64,000 nucleotides of DNA. Source: Blattamonas nauphoetae. Taxonomy: Eukaryota; Preaxostyla; Oxymonadida. Numbering within the stretch: position 1 is the first letter of the stretch; every line of letters begins with the position of its first letter. The stretch is from assembly GCA_033064195.1 (NCBI GenBank), contig JARBJD010000063.1, positions 186,001 through 250,000 of the forward strand, read 5' to 3'. The notes beneath the pieces were generated by a model. The model was given only the letters and a program-made list of their open reading frames with translations. It did not search any database and was not told where the DNA came from. Both the position numbers and the translations under genes were made by a program. Shown piece after piece: positions 31,626 through 42,959 of the stretch.

Positions 31626-32211
31626 TATTTTGAGGTTTTGACAACATGTACCTTTTTTCGGACAACTTGATTTGTAATATGGTTCGCTTTTTCTTCTTAG
31701 TTCCCACTCAAACGATGAATAGTGAATATTTTGGTCAGGAATATTGGATATGAGAAGAAAATCAAAAAAAGTCTGAAACCTTGATCCGTTGTGTTCGTCT
31801 GAATTTCTAGAAGAAATCAAGGCAGATACGGATCCTCAAGACGAAAGATAAAAAAGAATCTGGAAAGCGACTTAGGGATCTGTAAGATGGAAATAAATCG
31901 ATGTTTAGGATCTCAGAACGTTCAAAAAATCTTCATTTCAAATTCTACTGTTGGATCGACACTGGGCAACAGAACAGTATCGTTCACGGTTTATGTATTC
32001 TATACATTTAGTGATTGTTCATCTCGCAAAGAAGAAGAGTCCAAAAGTGTCTTTGTACGGTGATTGGTTGAGTAGAAGAGGTGATATTGATTGTGAGAGT
32101 TTGATCGAACCCATATCATTTTTCATAAAAATCACTTGAATCCTATTTTCTCGTTTGAAGCTAATGTTCTGAAGAAATGCTAATTTCAATGAGAAAATCA
32201 GATTTGAAATC
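31626..32211. other. AT-rich spacer; nothing supported
   Basis: I see no conserved coding content between transposon B and the transposase fragments that follow. Confidence 0.3.
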
Positions 32212-33060
32212 TCAAAACCACAAAGAAAGCGGTCCGAAAAAGATACTTGTTTTAGGGTTTTCTCCGAAAAGAGCGTGGATTATTGATTTTCTTGGATTGT
32301 TGACGCCACTATTCTGCTTCGTTTGTTTTCTCTTCTTCCATTGATCCATCATTTTCTTTGTTATCACCAACTCAGCGTCCATCATCTCAAACAACCCATC
32401 TGATGAGTGCTCGTCCTCACTGTCATCATCTAGCTTGCGCAACATGATGTGCTGCCAATGAACGAGAGAGTGAGGGAGGGGTTTAGAGAGAGTCTCACAA
32501 TTAGTATGTTTGGACTGGTGCTGTTCCTGTCGCGTACCATGTGTGTACAGCAGATATGGTGAATGTGGGTGAGACAAATTTGCTGGAGATAGGGATTGCA
32601 GTTTCTGTTCGGGAAGGATGCTGGATGTGAAGAAGGGGAGAGTGCAAAACAACGACACGTTGCCTCCGGTCGACTTCAATTTCCGAACAGGCATAATCCA
32701 GAACTGTTGATGCCGTCTGCTTGTTTCGTTTCATCCTCATCGCAATGATATCCACTTTCGTCCATGTTGGAGACGAAACTTGCGGGTTTATCCTGGAGAA
32801 TTGATGCGACTCTTTCTCTGAAGTTGAGAATATCGTTCGGTATGATCATTGTCCTTTTTTTTCCTGTGGCTCAATTATCATCTGTTTCAGGCGATCGGAG
32901 TGACGATGAAGGAAGCCTTGATGCCAGCTCTGGTGGACTGGCTTGTCAATTTTGTGGGAGGCCCAATCCCGCACCTGACATGGCGCATATGAGTCGTCAG
33001 TCACGCTAGCCTCCAATACTAGGTTTTCCAATTCCTCCTCCTCTTCCACAGAGAAATGCG
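32212..33060 (-). pseudogene. Pogo/CENP-B-like transposase N-terminal fragment
   Basis: On the minus strand, 33049-32850 reads as a CENP-B-type DNA-binding half: VEEEEELENLVLEASVTDDS, then W..HK... and SWHQGFLHRHSDRL. The W...FL.RH signature is characteristic of pogo/CENP-B proteins. Downstream frames (32755-32501 and 32694-32212) are disordered and acidic, with KLDDDSEDEHSSDGL. No inverted ends could be paired, so this is a loose fragment. Confidence 0.45.
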
Positions 33061-33774
33061 CGTTCTTCTTCTTCTTGTTTTTTGGACAGGATCACGGATG
33101 TTTTGCTGAGTGCACCGCTTTCTGTGAGCATCCAACGATAGAGGCATCCAATCGTTGGGTCAAAGGAATGAATATGTTGTCACCACGCGGTTGTTTCAAC
33201 CAGAGAATTCTCTCGCGAGGTTCCGATTGGCCAATCCGATCCTGTATCCCACTCATACATCTTTTTTGGCAAGAAATAGGGTTTTAGGGATCACGTGTGA
33301 TGCGTATCTTGGATTCGAGTGCTTGATCGTATTCAAAACGATCTATGATGGCGTCACCAATTTGTTCCATGTCAACCATTCGTGCTTTCTTCTGGAATTA
33401 TCACGTTTGGTCAAACATGAACACAACCAAAATGCAGTCTGAAGAGAAACTACTTCATATGTTTATTGACTGAGCAAAAATCCACTGTGAAATCGATCAC
33501 TCAGCCAAATAATGTTGATTCAGGCCAATAGTGTCAGACTTCATGCAAAGCCCTGCCCATCATGTTTCGACTGGATTTGTTCACGAGCGAGCAGGATCAG
33601 CATCTTCAATCAGCCACTTTGAGGGAAACGTTTCAAACATTCAAGATCAATCCATCTTGCAAACACTCCACTTCTCTATTTCCTGGATTGTCTATATTCA
33701 ATTTCTGAAAAGGTGAGAGGGAAGATGGACTCGTTCGGAGCAGAGACATGTAGGATAAGAACGAGAAAGAAACT

Positions 33775-34415
33775 CTATCTAATATTGAAAGTCGAAGTTG
33801 ATAACTCCTTCATCCTGGTACCGCCTGAAATCCTTCTTGGGAACATTTGCTGGCGAGATTTATCGCTAACCTGCTGTCTGGAACATCCCAAATCTTCAGC
33901 AATGGCTGTATTTGTGTATCCCTTCTTTTTCATTTTCAGGAGCTTTCTCACTTCTTCCGGCGTCCAGACCTTCGGGTTCATCCTTGTGTTCTTTTCTGGA
34001 GTGATTTTCTTACCTTCACCATCATCCTGGAAGTCATCCAAAGTGTCTGAACTGGAATCTGAAGTTGATCCTGATGATGACCTCTTCTTTTTTTTTCAAT
34101 CGGGGTGGATTATGCTGAACTTGCATCGTTTGGCACGGGGACAGACTGTGTTCTTGTTGTTCGTGGAGTGGTGATCAAATCAGAGCTTGTAGGGGCTTGA
34201 ACGGGGACAGATTGTGTTCTTGTTGTTCGTGGAGTGATTATCAAGTCAGAGTTTGGAAGGGCGACAACTTCAAGCCCTATTCTTTTAGAGATGAATGCAT
34301 TTTCTAATTCTGGTGCAACCAATGAATATAATTTGTTCAGATTTTCTTCAATGTTCCGTGTGTGCCCAAAACCAACACTTGGGGGATGGATCGGATCTTT
34401 TTGATGAGGACTCAT
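33775..34415 (-). CDS. Helix-turn-helix protein in two frames, probably transposon-derived
   Basis: The first frame (34415-34110, ATG) ends with two copies of a 19-residue repeat around TPRTTRTQSVPV, encoded by direct DNA repeats at about 34131-34190 and 34196-34252. The next frame (34041-33775) contains WTPEEVRKLLKMKKKGYTNT followed by AIAEDLGCSRQQVSDK, a classic helix-turn-helix. The two frames may be one gene joined by a short intron or broken by a frameshift. Nearby pogo pieces suggest a transposase accessory or N-terminal domain. Confidence 0.4.
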
Positions 34416-34849
34416 TTCAATTCACACATTCAAATATGTCAAATCCTTTCGGCGTTAAAAGAGAGAAAAGGAGAAATATCGTTAGAATAGTGAGATTCAT
34501 CGAGGTGAAATTCGAATGGTGCCTCGCTTGACCGTCTGATTTTTGTTTTTTTCTTTCAGTTCGACAATTTTCAACTTCGAAACGAAGGCTTTGGATTGGT
34601 GAAAAGAAACGGAACGCAATTATATTTTTGTAGAAGCGTGGAGAATCACCAACCTGCATTGCATGAAAGTTGTATCTTCCTGAAGTAACAGTTCATACAA
34701 TGATGACGAGATTAAGAAACAAACGGACATCTAAAGCTGCTTGGGGATGAAGGAGGAAGACAACAGATATCCAGGATGGGGAGATCGTCAGAATAATCTT
34801 GTCAAAACGATTTGATCCTAAGAGGGAAATTTGGCTGGAAATTCATTCC

Positions 34850-35201
34850 TCACTCAAAATCTCAATCTCGGAGACTTCGAATGGCCATCGAGCAAGGTGA
34901 TTTCTTGATGAGTATCCGTCACAAATGAGCAGAGCCCGAAGATCCTCTGCTTGAAGCGGTTCCACGGTGGATTGTGATCCCTGTTTTGGAAATCACACAG
35001 CATCTTCCGGACTGCTGCGATTTCCGGGATAATTTCGTCCCTCCAGAGATCCACAAAGATCGACGATTCCATCCAGCCTTTTCTCGAATGTCTGACGGAA
35101 ACCGTCTCTCCTAGACCATTAGCAATTCTTGGAAGTGGATAGTCCGAGGCAGCTACCGTGAATAGAGCCGTCATCTTAGTCATTGGCTTGGTTTGTTTCA
35201 C
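34850..35201 (-). pseudogene. Pogo-type DDE transposase core fragment
   Basis: The minus strand reads MTALFTVAASDYPLPRIANG, then RKGWMESSIFVDLWRDEIIP, which fits the segment before the second catalytic Asp. In another frame it reads ALLICDGYSSRNHLARWPFE, the D-G-(H/Y)-S-S block itself. The frame change between them shows decay. No inverted ends are evident. The order of pieces relative to 32212-33060 means they are not simply one transposase gene. Confidence 0.55.
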
Positions 35202-35696
35202 ATAGTGTTGTCAACGTTCTGTTGACCCAATGCACTTACCATGTCGATAGTTTTTTGAGCCAAGGGATGACATTTTATCTTGTCGATGCGATATATCGAG
35301 TCATGTCAACAGAATGTGGATTGATGGGTTTCAATGACGTGTGTCTGCAGTCGTATAGAAGGCGAAAGTAGAACCACGATGGCAGAGACACCGCTTCCAT
35401 TGCTTTTTCTCCATGCAGATTGACAATTCTGAAAATACTTGAAGTAAAAGTCATTTTCAATTCAGAAAGTTGTCAATCTTAGAGAAATATTCTCTTCCAG
35501 AGTTCAGTTACTTCATTATTTCAAGTTGAAGCAAAATTTTGAAAATTCTCAAAAATGCAAAAACCTTGTTTCTGGCGGAAGCTGGTGTATTTTTTCAAGG
35601 TTCGGAAGGTTGCGACACTTCTCATCGGTCCCTTGTATAGTGGCGTCACCAATCGGTGTCCTGTCACCAATCGGTGCTTTTTTCCATAAATGTCAC

Positions 35697-36063
35697 AATG
35701 GGTCAAACTAAGAAAAAACCAAATTTTTTTAGAATTATCCTCCCATGCGACCCAGAGAAAACCTCATAATTCTTTATACAGTAGGTTCCCGTACATTTTT
35801 TTCATTTTTTTCAATTTTTTCGCTTTCATTTCTCCACAACCAGACGTCCGTTTCACACCGAAGAAAAAGCATTTTTTTCGGAAAGATATCGATTAAACAC
35901 GAACAAAAAACAATAAGGTTTTTTTCTAAACAAAAATATTGTGTGAAAAACAGCGATTTTTCACATCTTCCCAAATCCCCAAGATTGTTGTCTGATTTTT
36001 GTTTCAAATAATTGTGTGGACCAAAAAAACATTTCCATGAAAAATGTCATCAAAATCTGTGCA
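35697..36063 (+). repeat. Unclassified dispersed repeat R1, copy 2
   Basis: Collinear relative of 29246-29620 in the same orientation, with many substitutions and small gaps. Non-coding. Confidence 0.55.
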
Positions 36064-36069
36064 TAGGAC

Positions 36070-36150
36070 GATTCGGGGAAGAGTGAGGGCAATATAAGGT
36101 TGATTCGGGGAAGAGTGAGGGCCATATCAGGTTGATTCGGGGAAGAGTGA
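36070..36150 (+). repeat. 32-bp minisatellite, about 2.5 units
   Basis: Each unit begins GATTCGGGGAAGAGTGAGGG. Two full units and a partial third sit right at the end of repeat R1 copy 2. Confidence 0.8.
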
Positions 36151-37558
36151 TGGTAATGCAGCTGGTTCCGACGACTTTGAATCAGTACCGCATCCAGGAA
36201 GGATTGGGTAAATTGGGGCAAAAATGTTATTCTTGATGCTCGGACGGAAAAACGCGGGCTTAGTGGAAGCCTGGTGATTGATGGTGGAAAAGTTGTGTTT
36301 CTTCATTAAAGAACACTCGCTTCTTCACAATGATTTCATGTCGTCTGACTGGTCGAACAGCGAGATGTCGAACTTTTCGCACTCATCGATGAATTGAGGA
36401 GACGGTTGAAGATGAGCGTTCACCACCGATTCCGACACCATTGATGGATTTGCGTCACACGGAAAGGGAGTTGGACGATGTCGTGCGATGTGAAGATGAA
36501 TCTCGTAGAACAGCTGATGTGAATGGTGAACGATGGAGTCTGTGTGGAAGATAAACTGCTTAGAAGGGAGATTATGAGAATTGGAAGACGATTGATCAGA
36601 AGAGAGTGATGTTTGGGCGGATCTGACCGATGAACCGGAACATGGGGTTGAAAACAACCACTTTGGTCAAACAAATGAAAAATTAAACTTTCAGAAGTCA
36701 AGTCACTGGCGAATCCGAGAAATCCCCAAAACAACTGTATCTGTTCAAGAAAATCGAAGGAAAATAGGATGAGGGAGATGAGAATGGGGATGGGGAAGAT
36801 TCGGATTTGAGTGGTGCTGATTTGGTGGAATCAAAAACCCAATCAGAACTCACTTTGACTTCTCCTTCACAAACAATTCTACCTCAAATCAAACTCATGT
36901 TGTCGAACAGACAATGATGGTTGAAGCGTTGTCGCAATAGGCCTCAAACAACTGGAATGAATGATGATCTATCTCTGATGGACGATTGGTCCACAAGACA
37001 TCCAGCGAGAGCCGATGAACTTCGGTGGATGTAGACAAAGGATTGACCGAGAGTGCATGTGGCAAAGAGAAATGTTAAGTTTTGGGACCAACATTGGAAA
37101 TGAAGAGGAACGAAGACACTTCTTTCTAGCCTCGGCGTTTCGTCAATGACACCTTTTGTCGAATTGACTCCACTCGATGAAATTTCCCGAATGGAAAGAA
37201 AACGAGGAAATGAGTCTTGAGATGGATTTGTGAGTACGAAAGCAGAAATGTGCTTCCGTCCAGCTGGAGGTTTCACCAACCTACCACTTTCCAGAAGCAC
37301 ATTCGAATCGAATCTCTTCGAATATACCAATTGTTTGTTGTTAGAAAAGAAGAAAGAACAATTCAAAAAAAAGAAAAGGATAAACACATTTCCAAGTTTA
37401 TAGATGACTGACACGAATGGACAATGAAACACAATCAGAAATTGTGGAGAATATTGAATATTGAAGTGAAGCGAGTGGGATTACCGCCACTTTGGGAGAC
37501 TGAAATACACGTTTCACGTCACAATTCTATCGTGTAGACTCGATACATAACAAAAATA
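36151..37558. other. Gene-fragment-like stretch and unassigned DNA
   Basis: The minus-strand frame 36657-36325 reads like a protein C terminus (HSHQLFYEIHLHIARHRPTP, then PSPQFIDECEKFDISLFDQS) but has no clear start and no recognised family. 36944-37432 has frames on both strands without domains. Confidence 0.3.
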
Positions 37559-37680
37559 GGCATGGCTGACCGGCACTGACCGGTCAGTTTTCACCGAAAA
37601 GTACTGACGGTCACTGACCGGAGAAATATCGGAACCCACAATAGAGATTTACCATTTCTCCGAAGGGGATAAGAGCTGAA
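37559..37680 (+). repeat. GACCGGTCAGT dispersed repeat, copy 2
   Basis: Starts TAGGCATGGCTGACCGGCAC and continues collinear with copies 1 and 3 to the CATTTCTCCGAAG segment. Confidence 0.8.
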
Positions 37681-38753
37681 CCAAGAAAGAAGAATTTTAC
37701 ATGATTTGTGACGGAAACCAGGAACGTGTACTGATGATATGCTATTCGCGACAAAATCATCGCAATCAACAGGAAATAACGCGCTGACACCTGACTTTTG
37801 TGAAGAAGACGAATAATTGTGATCAATGGGTTCGATCCGACTGTCTTTTCACCAACAAGTGTTCTCGTTTAAAAAGAGGAGAAGAAAACCGCTTTTCAAT
37901 TGACATGATGACAATTTAAGAAGTGGGAGAATCGGAAAGTGTGACGACATCGCAGCACGATCTGGAGGAAGAGTGGAGAGTTGTTCAGACGTTGTTGTCT
38001 CAGTTGAGTTGGTCGACCATGATATGGAGAGGGAGCTGGGTGGTGCAGTGATATTAATGGTTCGTTGGAGCCATCTCCACACTTTCCAGTGAAGATGAAC
38101 GGGTTGCGAGCGATCGGATTGACTTCCCCCGAGGAGTGAAATGCCCAGCGGGGAGTGTTCTTCTGTTCAAGAAAAAAAGTGAAAATGACTGGAGGAAAAC
38201 AAAAATGACGCACTGAATGACTGACGTAGAGCATGATCTGACATTAGACAACAATGAGTGGTCACATTTTTTTCCGAATTCCGCAAGGAAGTGGTCTTCC
38301 TGGAGTCGTCGAATGGGAGAAGGATTTGTGTGTACTCGGTCCAACTGCACACCTTCCTCTATTTGTGTCTCCACCTTCAGTTATCAATTTCTTTCTTCAG
38401 CAGATGAAATCTGCAGCTTTCTTTCAAACGTCTCATTCCTGCTTCTTTTGTCAGCTGGAAGTTTATCGAACACGCTTTCTTTACAGGTTTCGAGATGTCA
38501 GACAACTAGGTGTACGATGGTGACACTTCAAGAGCGAGCAGAGTAGTCAACTTTGAATGAAGAACAATCTGAGGAGATAACGATCAAGGATGGATCAGAG
38601 TTGATGAGAAAGAGGCTTCAATCTAGAAAAGATACAAGGAGAAGAGTACAGACAATATGTGCACTTTCTTCCGAGTAAATGAGTCGTGTCAGCCATCTTT
38701 CGCAATGCAGTCTTGATCAAATGGAGAAGAGATGACCAAACGGATTCCATCTA
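37681..38753. other. Unassigned DNA; minus-strand frame 38234-37896 not recognised
   Basis: Several overlapping frames of 60-110 codons on both strands, none with a domain or splice structure I can defend. Confidence 0.3.
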
Positions 38754-38870
38754 GGCATGGCTGACCGGCACTGACCGGTCAGTTTTCACCGAAAAGTACT
38801 GACGGTCACAGACCGGAGAAATTTCGGAACCCATAGTCTGGAGTTACCATTTCTCCGAAGTGGATTTCGT
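38754..38870 (+). repeat. GACCGGTCAGT dispersed repeat, copy 3
   Basis: Nearly identical to copy 2 over about 100 bases; preceded by T and starting AGGCATGGCTGACC. It shares extra downstream bases with copy 1 (AAATTCGAATCAA). Confidence 0.8.
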
Positions 38871-39465
38871 TGAAACGGAAATTCGAATCAAGTACGAAAG
38901 TATTCATAATTTATCTTCGGATTAACCAGTATTGAATCATTCTCACTTCAATGAAGCTGTTTCACTCATATTTTAAGACATTTCTTGCCGGAATAATGTC
39001 AAAAACAGTAATGGGCATGTGATCGATTGAGATTCAGGACACATCAATTCGTTTTATTTAAACATGTCATCAATATGAAAGTTATATTTGGAATATTTCT
39101 TGAAATTTGACTTACATTGTTTTTGAAGTCTCCCAAGAGGCAAAGAATGTAATTTTGTTTTAACCAAATCAACTGTGAGATCGCTCGATTTAGGCATGAT
39201 AATGTTCATCTAATTCTCTCAGTGATTTCTGAAAAGGTCCAAAAATGAAGAAAAATACGAATATGACTCTCCAAATGTCACTTTATCTTTGAAACACTTT
39301 CTGTCTCCTTCCTTCTCATCTCAAACCACGAGATCGCAGCTTCTCCTCCAAAATGAACGCAACATGATGAATTACACCCTCCCACACGTGAAAACTCAGT
39401 CCAAAAGGCGGTTCTTCGTTTTCAATCAGTTCGGCATCAACATCTTTCGGGCTTTCCAATTCTAT

Positions 39466-40008
39466 CTAGAAAGTGATAGAATTTCGGATCCTGTGAACAG
39501 CATCTAATGATGCAAGCAAAAGAAATGATGTTTTGCCTGTTCCACTCAGCGGAGACTGTTGTGGGAACGGTTCGAAACTTTCCTGGATGGACAACTCTGT
39601 CTTTGGAGTGGAGATATTCTGAGTTGTGAAATATGGGCTTGAAGCATCCTCGATGCGAGTTGGGAGGGTGGGCGAGAGTGCGCTTGTTTCGAAATGCGGT
39701 TTGTTCAAGTTTTTCCATTTTCTGATTGAGGTGGATGGTTGGGAGAGAGAAATGACCACTCTAAGCTCTGTCACATTCAAAAGGGCTTCCGTTTCTTGAT
39801 TTTGTTGTGAGGTGGTGTGGTTTTCCCCATCGTCGGGTAAATTTGGGGATCCAACATTCTCACTTTTCCACTCTCCTAATCCAGAAACTAAATGAAGAAA
39901 CACCTCGTCAATCCGCTTCCGTTGCTTCTGTTCCACAATCTTGTGTGATTTCTTGTCTGAGCGGGCTGTTTTCGATCGTTCCTTCGCTTCGTGATCAAGG
40001 CGAGCTGT
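39466..40008 (-). CDS. bHLH transcription factor-like protein (class B signature), long loop
   Basis: The minus-strand exon reads SDKKSHKIVEQKQRKRIDEV followed by FLHLVSGL. It carries His, Glu and Arg at the spacing H-x3-E-x3-R that class B bHLH proteins use to read CACGTG, and it aligns residue for residue with helix 1 of MAX-like proteins (I, F and L positions kept). A second helix-like segment, GKTSFLLLASLDAVHRI, lies at the C terminus. Its K..FL..A spacing fits helix 2, but about 110 disordered Ser/Pro/Thr residues separate the two. The upstream edge ends in TCTCTCACAG, a plausible splice acceptor, so a 5' exon probably exists. The loop could also hide an unspliced intron. The DNA-binding half is convincing; the whole is less so. 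Confidence 0.55.
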   Translation of the reverse strand, partial: TARLDHEAKERSKTARSDKKSHKIVEQKQRKRIDEVFLHLVSGLGEWKSENVGSPNLPDDGENHTTSQQNQETEALLNVTELRVVISLSQPSTSIRKWKNLNKPHFETSALSPTLPTRIEDASSPYFTTQNISTPKTELSIQESFEPFPQQSPLSGTGKTSFLLLASLDAVHRIRNSITF

Positions 40009-40013
40009 GAGAG

Positions 40014-40068
40014 AGTAGGCATGGGCAGCGGTCGGTCCGACTGCTCGTCGACCGACCGACTGCTTTTC
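40014..40068 (+). repeat. TAGGCATGGGCAGCGGTCGG palindromic repeat, copy 1
   Basis: About 50 bases containing GGTCGGTC...GACCGACC inverted halves. The reverse copy is at about 47888-47937. It sits just upstream of the bHLH exon, probably in an intron. Confidence 0.7.
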
Positions 40069-40344
40069 AGTTTGATCGACTGAATACTATCACCCATAAC
40101 ACTTTGTTTCTTATCAGATCCATTTTCTCAACAGAACTCGTATCACGTTTTTTGTCACCAGACAGACGTAGAGAGTGTCATTGAAATAGTGGCGGTGAAG
40201 TCGCCGGTGAACCGTTTCGAGAAAAGGGCAGGATCAAACAACATTCTGGATTTTGAAATGAAATGAACTTTGTACGTTTCTTTCGATGTAAGATGGGAAG
40301 TTGGACCAGGTTACAGAGTAAATGGTAAAGAATGAGAGTAAAAG

Positions 40345-40475
40345 AGGTGAGGGAGAGTAGTGCGAGCGAGGGAGAGCGATGCGAGTGGGAGGGGATGCGA
40401 TGCGATGCGAAGCGATGCGAGTGGGAGGGGATGCGATGCGAAGCGAAGCGATGCGAGTGGGAGGGGATGCGATGC
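40345..40475 (+). repeat. GCGAT/GCGAGTGGGAGGGGAT minisatellite
   Basis: Irregular tandem array of GATGC and GAAGC pentamers interspersed with three copies of GCGAGTGGGAGGGGAT. It keeps several frames open but is not coding in any evident way. Confidence 0.8.
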
Positions 40476-40599
40476 GATCACGATGGAAGGGCTGATGAAG
40501 AGATGACAGAGTGAGGATGATCAAAATGGCTCACCGTTCAGAAATAAGGCAGTGTGTTGTAGGAATCGCGGCAGAAGATTCATGGGAGGGTTTCCAACA

Positions 40600-41465
40600 A
40601 ACTAGAATGTAGAAAGAGTCTGATTTGAGGGTTGACGAATGAAGGCGACAATTATCTCAACTGGATCCTGATGAGAGTTCAAAAACAATGAAAACTCAAA
40701 CTTGCTCATTTTGTGAGTGTTCGACGATCTTTTTATTGTCACGATTATCGTATTCCTTGATGGGACGTTGAGTCTGTTCACGAAAGATTGATTCCGAGAA
40801 TGAAGGAAAATAGGTGACAATGGTTTCATTAACCGCACCACCACAACCAATGATGGCATAGTTCATCACTTCATTGCACAGAACGGCCACCAATGCCTAA
40901 AATGAGGATCGATCTGACTGGTTGTCGTTGATGAGATAGTGTTGAGTTTGGCTAAGAAAACGCGGAATATGGATGGAATGTCTTTGGAGAGAGTGAAAAC
41001 CGAGACCAGGGGACAGATGTTAGAAATGTGGGCAAGTTTGAAGAGTTGACGATGGTAGTTGTGATCGAGCTGGATTTGTATGAAAATTGAAAAGGAGTCC
41101 CAAGGAGTTCAACAAAGTGATCATGTTTTCAGTAGATGAAACTGAAACAATCAAGGACAGAGAAACAGACCGATTGTGGTGAGTGACTTTCTCCCGACGT
41201 TCTGAAGATGAAGAAGAAAGCATGAAATCAGGAGAATAAAGAATGGAAAGATTGAACTTGAATATTACGTTGAGATAGTGCTCACCAAACCGATGAATGA
41301 GATCATGTTGTGTCTCAACGGTAATGTGGTTCAACTGTCCCGATTCGAGAAAAAAGGTTGAGAAGGGAAAGAAAAAGACACACAGCTGAAGATAAAAGAG
41401 GGATTGATGATGAGGTTGATGACCATGTCTTGATCTAAGTCGGCTGTGGGACAACTGGGTTCAAG
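40600..41465 (-). pseudogene. ARM-like gene fragment, locus 1 of 3
   Basis: Minus-strand pieces with intron-like gaps: YLTLEPSCPTADLDQDMVIN, QLNHITVETQHDLIHRFGEH, MITLLNSLGLLFNFHT, then YAIIGCGGAVNETIVTYF. The order and DNA similarity are shared with 60310-61000, where AIIDCGMAVRKTTVI is the counterpart, and in part with 44990-45240. The helix-rich character suggests an ARM-like protein. Stops prevent one long product, so each copy is partial or decayed. It follows directly on the tRNA-derived repeat at 41530-41882. Confidence 0.45.
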
Positions 41466-41529
41466 AGTGAGATACTGAAAGAGAATGATTGATAAGTATG
41501 GAAAAGAAATAAAACACTATTTAACAATT

Positions 41530-41882
41530 ATCTAAATCCGTGGAAAAGATGTTAGAACAAAGGAGAAGAGTCGGAGTCGGTCGGTCAGGCCGACTTTTTG
41601 TCCGATGTTGGGGAAGGACAGACCGACTCAGGGACTCTTGATCCAGAATCTTATCCACTTTAATTTTGTGAAAAATGAGATGAACTAATTGCAGAGATGA
41701 TGTGAATCAAAAATGAGAAAAAGTGAACATTAAAGTGACTCTGGCGGGATTCGATCCTGGGTCCGGGGAGCAAAAAGCTTCCGTTCTACCACTCGACTAT
41801 AAGGGCACTTCAAAACAGTCGGCGACTCTTAAATTTTTAGGGACTGGACTCGACCATTTCAGACCGACCACTGCCCATGCCT
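41530..41882 (-). mobile_element. tRNA-derived SINE-like repeat, locus 1
   Basis: Read on the minus strand it starts AGGCATGGGCAGTGG (41882 inward). It has a Pol III A box TAGTCGAGTGG (41799-41789) and a B box GGATCGAATCC (41757-41747), then an AT-rich body and a GTCGGTC/GACCGAC stem. The tRNA-like core lacks a good anticodon stem, so it is not a working tRNA gene. Copies: 44622 and 59941. Confidence 0.7.
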
Positions 41883-42349
41883 ATGAGAGAGTCGATTCAA
41901 TTTAGCCATCTCACAATTATTTTGAGAAAACTCCGACACTTAAAAACAGAGAAAACTGTTTTGGGTTGTTGATCGAACTATCTCTTCGAAACCCAGAAAG
42001 GCATTCCTCTCTTCAGAAGAAAATGATGATTACTTGAATCTGAGTTCGTTTCTTGGCTTTTGTTGTTCTCATGGCCGCACCGACAGACTCCACGATAGAA
42101 GAGCGAGTACGAGACAGGGAACAGCTTTAACGCAATCGAAGTGGAAGGAGAGCAAAAAAATCGAGCAGAAAGAAGCCCTTGTGAAGTGTCGGTGTGATTT
42201 GAGAGCATTTGGAAGCGTTGTTGGGCGCTACGACATCACATGACCATCTTCTTTATCAATCTCTTTTTTCTATTTCGTAATCCCTCACTCATCTTTCCCT
42301 TATTTCCTCGAACAGTTTCATTCAAAGTCCTGTCTCATCATCCGGTGCG

Positions 42350-42950
42350 ATGACATCCAAAGAGTGTTGTGCCTTGATCGACTCATGCATCTTCATCATA
42401 CGCTCCACTCATCGCTTATCCATACGAGTCAAACATGTTCGGAGTCTGGGTTTGTCTTTCTTCTCTCGTGACATCTCTGATCTCGTTCTGTCAGATCTGC
42501 ATGTCCAAAACATCCTCCGATCAGTTCCAATGCCATTCACTCCAAAAACTCAAACATTCCACGCAATGACCTCAATTATCTCATTCATCAGCAAACAATA
42601 CCGTGGCGTCATGACAAAGTACCTCATTCACTTCAATCGCTCGCTCCAATCTGTACGCCCTCTAATGCTCGTCTCCCTTCGTCAATCTGATGGTGGACAT
42701 TATCAAGTCATTTCAGAGGTAAGTTTCTCAACAATAAGAAGGAAAAGAACATCCACGCTCAAAGTCACAGTCAAATGTCGTCGACGATAGGACTCGCTCG
42801 TCCGACCTCATTTGGTTGCATCTTCTCACCGAGCATCATTTATTCACTCTCAAATACTTCTCTGATGCATCCATGCTTCAATTCATCAACACCAGCTCAC
42901 ACATCAGTTCATTCACGTTCAATATTCTCCTTAATCATTTGCGGAAATAA
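42350..42950 (+). CDS. Small helical (ARM-like) hypothetical protein, two exons
   Basis: Exon 1 (42350-42718) starts at an ATG and ends GAG|GTAAGT, a consensus donor. A 52-base intron ends TCACAG, and exon 2 (42771-42950) continues in phase to TAA. The protein is about 182 residues, helical and hydrophobic, with SDLIWLHLLTEHHLFTLKYF and ASMLQFINTSSHISSFTFNI as clear amphipathic helices. The same style of sequence occurs in this organism's ARM-like proteins, so it may be a short or partial family member. Function unknown. Confidence 0.55.
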
Positions 42951-42959
42951 AAACTGTTA

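Noticed and set aside
40345-40475. Coding repeat in the GCGAT minisatellite
   Set aside because: Irregular unit lengths and no flanking gene structure.
41747-41799. Functional tRNA gene
   Set aside because: A and B boxes are present here and at 44704 and 60023, but the anticodon and T stems do not pair well and the flanks are conserved beyond tRNA length. It fits a tRNA-derived repeat.
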